Both the position numbers and the translations under genes were made by a program. DNA of 36,519 nt from a virus. Below are positions 7,601-16,600 of the stretch, piece after piece (the first letter of the stretch is position 1; every line of letters begins with the position of its first letter). Under the pieces are notes generated by a model, which saw nothing but the letters and a program-made list of their open reading frames with translations, was not told where the DNA came from and did not search any database. The DNA lies in IMG/VR virus record IMGVR_UViG_3300003937_000097, positions 1-36,519 of that record. One strand, given 5' to 3'.

Positions 7601-10600
7601 TAATACAATTTACTTTAAAAATCATGGATTTAATACTGATGATATTGTTGACTATTCATATGAAGGAACTTCAATAGGTGGATTAACTGATACAAACAGA
7701 TATTCTATTCAAAAAGTTGATGCAGATAATTTCCGTGTTATAGATGTTGGTATTGGCGCTTCTATTACAACAGATCTTGTAAGATCTAAAGTAGTCGATA
7801 TTACGACAGTTGGAGTTGGAACACACATTTTCCAATATCCACCAATTAGTGTTGACATTAATGTTTCCTATGGATCAACTCTTGGAGGAACATTTGTTTT
7901 CACTCCAATCGTGACAGGAGAAATTATTGATACATATCTCTATGAACAAGGAACTGGATATGGATCAAATACCCTAAACCTCCATAAGAAACCCCTAATA
8001 TCGCTTCCACAGGGCAAGGACGCACAGTTATCACCAATCATCCTTAATGGTAGAATTGATGCCGTACAGATCCGTAACAGAGGGGCAGGATATAAATCAT
8101 TACCAATTATTGAAACTGAAGGTACCGGTACTGGAGCAGTTTTAAGACCGATTCTTGGTGGTATTAATGGAGAACAAATAATTGAGGTCAAAGTTATAAA
8201 TGGTGGAATTGGATATGATCAAAATCTTACTGATATTATTATCAAACCAAGGGGATCTGGAGCAAAGTTTGATTTAAGAGTTAGAGATCTTACAGTCAAC
8301 GATGCTGAAAGATTTGCATCTTATACTAAAAAAAGACAAGAAAAAATATACTCAAATCTTTCACCTAACGAAACTAGTGATCTTCTTGTATATTCAATGT
8401 ATGGATATTCAAGTGATCTTGCAATAAAATTCAATGATACTGCTAGTAATCATTCTCCAATTATTGGATGGGCATATGATGGTAATCCAATTTACGGACC
8501 ATATGGATATTCGACAATAGATGATGTTCAGTCTGGTGTTAGACTGTTAGAATCTGGATATATTATAAATTCAAATTCTATTATTGATCGCCCATTATTA
8601 TCAAATTATCCAGAAGGATTCTTTATTGAAGATTATCAGTTTACTGATGTCGGTGATCTTGATAAGCACAATGGAAGATTTTGTAAAACAACAGAATTTC
8701 CAAACGGAGTTTATGCATACTTTGCTAGTGTGAATGTAGATGGTAGTTCTTTAGAACCACAATATCCATATTTCATTGGAAATTCTTTCCGATCAAAGTT
8801 CATAAAGGAAAATGAAGTATTAGATCAAACATTTGATTTCAATAATTCAGATCTTGTTCGTAATACTTTTCCATACAAAGTAAACGATAAAGATGCAAAT
8901 TATGATTTTATAAACGAATCATATGAATCTTTTGCACAAATTGCAAGAATTGAATCTGTTAGCCAGGGAGATATTGATGAAGTAATAGTTGTTGATGGTG
9001 GAAGTGGATATCAAATTGGTGATGTAGTTAACTTTGATGAAACTGGAACCAAAGGAAGAGGTCTTAGAGCACAAGTTTCTGAACTTAAGGGTATTGAAGT
9101 TGATTCAGTTTCAACATCCTTAGAAACTTATGAGAATGTAGTATTTGAATGGGATACTGATAGAGTAGTTTCTGTATATTCTAGAGATGGATATTTAGAT
9201 TTTAATAATAATGACACTGTTTTAATAACTGGATTATCCACTGCAGTTACTTACTTAGCAGATTCTCATCATATTGGGTTTACTACAGAAACAGTAGGTT
9301 TGGCAAAAACCATGACTTCTTTCACTGGAGCAACTTCTGGTGTTGGTGTATTTGAAGATATTTTAGTTTCCAATGTTCCTGTAGTATCTGCAGGAAATAC
9401 AATTACCATTTTCTCTAGTTCCGGAACTGAAAGTGTTAGAGTTCTGAATAACTTTAATAATGGTGTACTAAGAGTTCAAAGATTTGGTGAAGCACCAAAT
9501 TATACGACTGGTGTTGCTCACACATTTGGTAGTGAGTTGAATGTTATAAGTGATAGAGTTAGATTGCCAGTTAAGACTAAAAAGTTTACTTCCAAACGTG
9601 ATGACTTAGTATATTTCAATCCTTTAGAAGCAGTTGGTGTTGGTTTAACTGATGGTTCTGCAATATCAAAAATTATTACCGTAGGTATTACTACATCTGA
9701 AATATCTATTCCGACTAGAACAATCTACCTCCCAAATCATCCATTTACTACTGGACAAAAAATAACCCTTTCTAAAGGTGCTGGGAATCCAAGTTCTTTC
9801 ACGGTCGGGATGAATAATTCAAATGTAAATACATTCTTTATTCCAGATCTATCAACAAAAGAAACAGATCTTTATGTAATTAACAAGGGAAGAAATTATA
9901 TTGGACTTGTTAGTGAGACTGTTGGTGCTGTAGGAGTTGGTACAACATCAGAAGGACTATTCTTCTATAATGTTGGAAATGCTGCAGATAGATCAGATTA
10001 TCTAATTAAGAGTAATAAAGATCAAGTTACTGGCAATTTAAGTAGAATTACAACGCTAGTAAGTTGTGCAGAAACTCATGGTCTTAGTCGAAATGACGTT
10101 ATTAAGTTAAACGTTCTTCCAAATACTATTGTTGGTGTCGGAACAACAGCAGCGTTAAGATTATCATTAGATTTGGACGAGAAAAAAATTCTTGTAAATT
10201 CAACTGATGTAGAATCAAGTGCAATTAACTTAAGTAATAATACATTTACTCTAACTTCCCACGGATATTCCACTGGTGATAAAATTTACTATAGTGGTGA
10301 TGCAACTGGAATTGTATCTGGAGATTATTTTATAATTAAGGATTCTCTCAATACGTTCAGACTTTCTGAAACTAAGTACGAATCAAATCCTGCGAGTCAA
10401 AAAGAGATTAATATTACTGCTACTGGATCTGGTCCTCATACTATATCATTAATTAATCCAAGACTTGATGTCGTAAGAAATTCTGATATTCAATTCATTT
10501 TGCAAGATCCATCTCTCTTTGGATATAATCTAAAAATATACAGAGAAAAAGAATTTGTAAATGAATTTGTTAGTGTTGCAAATAATAGTGAGTTTAATAT

Positions 10601-13600
10601 TATCAGTGCAGGATCAACTATTGGTCTTGGTACTTTAACCAATCCAACATTAACACTTAAGCACTCTAACAATATTCCAAGTCGGTTGTATTATACATTA
10701 GAAAAATCTGGATATATTAGTACTGCAGATACAAATGTAAATGATTATTCAGAAATTAATTATATTGATAGTGAATATAATGGTAGTCATAAAGTATTTG
10801 GTATAACGGGTGCAGGTAATACAACTACCTTTAAAATTTCTCCTGTTAAAATTCCATCAGTCCTCTCATATAATAAATCACAATGTGATAAACTTGAATA
10901 TTCTACAAAATCTGCATCAGCATTAAGCGGATCTATTGGTAAAGTAAGAATTATATCTAAAGGATTTAATTTTGAAAGATTGCCACAATTCACAGATGTA
11001 ACATCCGAAACAGGTATTAATGCAAATATTTTTGCAGAATCTACATCTATTGGTTCACCTAAAAAAGTAAGATTTAAAGATATTGGATATGATTATCCTT
11101 CAGATAAAACTTTAAGACCACAAACATTTGTTCCACCGGTAATAAATTTAGATAACTTAGACACAATTAAAGATTTTAATATTATTTCTCAAGGTAGCAG
11201 ATATCTCAGAGATCCTGACGTCATTCTTATTAATGATACGACTAAAGAAATTGTAGACAAAGATTCACTTTTGGCGAAAGCACCAAATGGTGCTATTGCA
11301 GAAATTGAAATTTTAGCACCATTATTTGGATTAGCATCAGAAACACATAAACTTGTGTTTGTTAATAATTCAAATGGTGTTGGTATTTCCACTATGACAG
11401 GTGATGGCATAAGTGGAGTTGCAACTTGTACTCTTGTGACACCTATTCTTGGATTTGTTCAACCTCAATTTGAAGTTGGTGATGAAATTTTTATTGAAGG
11501 TATTGATTTAGATTCAACAGGAACTGGATATAATTCTTCAGATTATAACTATCGTTTCTTCAAAGTTAAGAGTTATAATAATATTAGTCCTGCAACTCTA
11601 GAATTTGAAATTGTTGATGATGCTGGTGTTGGATTATCTACAAATGTTGGTTTAGCTAAAACAGTTCAATCTGGATATGCAACTATTATAAACAAAAAAT
11701 ATTACCCAGAAGTAACAGTTATTCAGGATAGATCAAAATTCTTTGCTAATGAACAACTTTATGTTAATACAACTGGGGCATCTTTTGTTGAAGAGGATAT
11801 ATTTGTATCTTTAATTAGAGATGACTACATTAAGGTTCAAGGTAACTATGATTTAAATATTGGAGATAAAATTAAGGGAGTTATAAGTGGTACTATTGCA
11901 GATGTTACTGGTGTAAGTAGAAATAAAGGATATTTTAATATTGATTATTCATCCAAACAAGAACTTGGGTGGAGAGATGATACTGGGAAAATTAGTGTTG
12001 ATCATCAGGTTATTCCTAATAATGATTATTATCAAAATCTTTCTTACTCTGTTAAGAGTCCAATTACTTGGGAAGAACAATCTTCACCTGTTAATAGCAT
12101 AATTCATCCTGCAGGATTAAAGAATTTTGCTGATGTGGGAGTTACCTCTACAGGATCTTCTACTGTAGGACTTGCAGGAACAACAACTAGTATTGCAATT
12201 CTTGATGTTGTAAATGAAAGAAGAGTTGATACTATTAATAATTTTGATAATGTAGTTGATTATGATATTAGACAAAATGCACTTTCCAATTTTGATCAAT
12301 CTAAGTTCTTAAAACTTCAAAATATAAAACTTGAGGACTATATTGAGTGTAGAACTAATAGAGTCTTGATTCACGATGACATTAGTAATAACTTCTCTAG
12401 TAGAGGATTTAAAGATATATTCATTGAATTAGATGAAATTGATTTTTCCGATAATTATGTTGGATATGTGATTCAAGTTATTGATGCAGATACTAAAGAT
12501 GTTCAACTTTCTGAATTAGTATATCAATCTACAACTTTGAATACATTCTTATTTGAAAAATATACGAACTTTACTAAAGAAAAACTTGGAGATTTTAGTA
12601 CTGATCTTGATTCTGCAGGAAGAAAAACCTTAATCTTTACACCTACAGATCCTTATGAAAGAGATCATGATATTAAGATCCTCAAGAGATCGTATCTATA
12701 CACAGCATTAGCTGGTGGTGGAACTCAAACTGGATCAACTACGTTTGGATCAATTGATCTTGTCGGATCATTTGTATCTGGTATTGGCAGTGTTGGAACA
12801 GCATCTAGTATTAAAACTCTAGTTGATTTCCCAGTTAACGATTTTAATGGGATGTATGCCAAAGTTGAAATTGTTGATAGATTTACCTCAGATCACAACT
12901 ATATTGAAGCTATTGTAGATTTTGATGGTACTGATACTTATTTGAGTGAGTATTATTTTGATACTCAATCATTATCTTATAGTTCATCACAAACTGGAAT
13001 ACTCTCAGCAATTTATGATGCCAATGCTGGTATTGTTTCTTTAACTGCACAGAATATTGGTATTTCTTCCTTAGTTGGTCTTTATGATGTTCGTTCTACT
13101 ATTGTTGGATTTGGAACAACAACCACTGGTATTGGAACATACAGGTATCTTGTAAATAATCAACCTGCAGGTACTGAGAAGAGTGTTAAGATTGAATCTA
13201 CTGTTGGATTTGGAACAACTGCAGTTAGAGTTGGAACTTTTGATCTCGGATCAGTTTCATCTTCAAATTCTGTTGTTCGTGTTTCTGCAGGAGAAACTTC
13301 TGCAATTCATCAGGTTTCAATTCTTTCAAATACTTTACAAACTACAGTAGTTCCTGGTCCATTTGCAGCAGTTAATAATGTTACTGGACTTGGGACATTT
13401 GGTGGGGAAATTGATGGATCAAGATATTATCTAAATTTCTATCCAGATACTCCATATGACGTAGAAGTTCAAGGATACAATGAAGTATTCTATACTGAGC
13501 AAGATTATGATAATACACCACTACCAAATACATATGGACCTACTATTGGTGAGGTTTTATATGATGCTTATGATGGAATCAATGGATTGAGAGCAAATAG

Positions 13601-16600
13601 AACTCAATTCAAACTTTCCCATGAAGGTGATCCAATCTATGTCAAGTCATTCGTTCCCACCGATACTGCACAAGTTAATTATGTAACTGGAGTTATTACA
13701 TTACGCAATCACTTCTTTAATACTGGAGAAGAACTTATTTACCGCCCATCATCAACATTTGCTGGCATTGGTTCTACCGCAATGGGGATTGGTTCCACCG
13801 AAGGTTATACTGGTATTGTTACTGACAAATTGCCAGATAGAGTATATCCTATTGCACTCACTCCTGATACATTCCAATTATCAACCAGACGTGAATATGC
13901 AAAAGCAGGTATATTTGTAACCTTTACTGATGCTGGTTTAGGTAATATCCACGAACTTGAGATAACTAAGAAACTTTCTAAAACTGTTATTGCTCTGGAT
14001 GGTATTGTTCAGCAACCAATTGCATTTACACCAATTAATCACAATTTAGATTTCAATAATGGTGGAATTACTGCTGGAATTTCAACTTTCAATCTCACAG
14101 GTATTAGTTCTGTTCAACCAAGAGATGTTCTTAAAATTGATGATGAATATATGAAGGTTGTTGAGGTTGGATTGAGTACCAATGTTAATGGAGCACTTCT
14201 TGGTCCTATTAATGGAATTATTGCCGCTGGTACCGCTGCAACTCACCCAACAGTTGCTGTTCAAAGAGGTTCATTAGGAACCAGAGCAGAGGCACACAGC
14301 GATGGCGCAGAAGCAAGGATTTATAGAGGGGCACTCAATATTGTTGGTAATAATGTCCACTTCATCGATCCACCAAAAGGTAATACAAGAGCGAGAAGAA
14401 ATGAATCCAATCTTCCTTATGTTAAGGCAGAATTTTCTGGAAGAACTTTCTTAAGATCAAATTATGAAAAGAATATGCTATTCGATGATATTTCGGATAG
14501 TTTTACTGGGGTTGGTAAAACTTACACTTTAACAACATCTGGTTTGAATACTACAGGTGTTGGTATTGGAAGTGGAATCTTATTCATCAATGGGGTATTC
14601 CAAACTCCATCTACACTCAATAATTCTGGAAATAATTATAATTTTGAACAAGATAATATTTCGGGAATATCTAGTGTAGTATTCACAGGCATTACATCAG
14701 TTGATGGATCTTACATCCAATCTGAATCGGATATTAACCAAAATCAGTTACCAAGAGGTGGTCAAATTGTATCATTAGGTTCAACACCTGGTCTCGGATA
14801 TGCACCTCTTGTTGGTGCTAAGTTCATTGCAGAAACAAATTCATCTGGTGCAATCACAGGTGTTGTAGGTGTAAACACCTTTATTAATCCAGTTTCAATT
14901 ACAACGGCACATTATAATAATATTAGTGGTATCCTTGAAATTGAAACATCAGATTCCCATTACTTAAAGGGTGCTGATAGAGTTAGACTTGTTGGTCTTG
15001 AGTTTACTTGCTCCAGTGTTTATTCTGGAGTAACTACAAGCATTTTCCCAGATCATAATAGATCTCTTGATATTGCAAATATTATAGATTCAACAAAACT
15101 GAACGTTCAAGTAGGTCCTAGTACTATTATTCACAACTATCTTAAAGATGGTCAGATTTATCAGCACTTTGATCTTAATATTGGATCCGGTTATAGACAT
15201 CCTATCGGAATTGCAGTTACCGATCTTGCATTCGTTCATAAATTTGTTCGTGCTATTACAAATAGCGTTACTGCTTCAAGTGGTGGACCATTCACTCCAA
15301 CAAAAGCAAACTATGATTCAAAAACTGGTGTTTTAAGACTTACTATTCCAAACCACGGATTATCTGTTAGTGATACCATTACAATTGCTGATGATGGATT
15401 AATCTTTACTTGTGATGAAGACCAACACTTTACTGAGCAACCATATCCAAGATCAACTGATCCAGCATCAGGGCAGAATCTTACAATCACTAATGTTACA
15501 ACAAATATTATTACAGTAAATGTTGGATCTGGTGGTGGTTCTGGAACTGGGGCTGCCATTGAAGCAGTTGTTGGTGCTGGTGGAACACTTGCATTAAATG
15601 TAACTTCTACTGGTTCCGGATATAAGAATCCAAGAATTGTAATTCCTGAACCAAATTATGAAAATATGGAAGTTACTGGTGTTTCTAGACTTGGTATCGG
15701 TGCAACATCATTGACAGGTAGAAATGTTCTGATGAATCTCACCATCGCACAAACTACTGAAAAAGCACTTGGTGATAGGTTCTTTGATGCAGCAAATCTA
15801 ATTGAGGATAATGCAGCATTTATTGCTGATATTGCTTATGGAAGAATGTTAGCGCAGTTCCCATCATATTCACCTCCTGCAGGCACTAATGGACAAGATT
15901 GTAAGGATGATATCGTTGATGTTCTTGAGTCTATCTCATACAATCTAAAATATGGTGGCAATGATTATACTGTAGATGCAGCAAATCTTTATATTACTGG
16001 GGCACACGTTTCAGGAGAAGAACAAGAAACTGCATATGCATTTGATCAGGCAAGAGATCTTGCAGTGCAGGCAATGAGAAATGAGGCAGTTACTATTGGT
16101 GGATATACTACTAAGACACAAGTATTTGATACATCAATCACTTATGATACTGTAAAATACACACCATCCAACGTTGCATACACTGCTTCTTCTGGGATTA
16201 CTACAGTAACAATTCCAAATCATCAGTTCTCAAATGGAGATCAAATTAAGATTAGAACTAATTCACTAATCTTTAAGTGTGATAAAGATAACTTTGCAAC
16301 TGAGCACAGATATCCTAGACCAACTGATCCTGCAGCAGATACCTTCTTAAGTATTACTAATGTAACCACAAATACTTTCAGAGTTAATGTTGGAGCATCA
16401 CCAGCTGGTGAACAATATAATCATATATTCACATTCTCAGAACTTGCTTCTATTGAGCGCAAGTTGACCGCTTCAACTACACCAGCACAATGTGCAAATG
16501 TTCAATCTGCAATTCATACATTAGTTGGTATCGTTACAACCGCTGTTGTATCTTCAAGTATTCCACCAAGAACTGTTGCACCTGGTGCTCAGTATTCTGT

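Noticed and set aside
8091-8098. TATAAATC inside the giant gene
   Set aside because: Imperfect match deep inside a coding region with no downstream gene start; it encodes the Tyr-Lys of a GxGY unit.
13103-13219. Regular repeats in the giant gene as a possible CRISPR array
   Set aside because: The repeats are in-frame protein modules with diverged DNA; there are no evenly spaced identical repeats with unique spacers.
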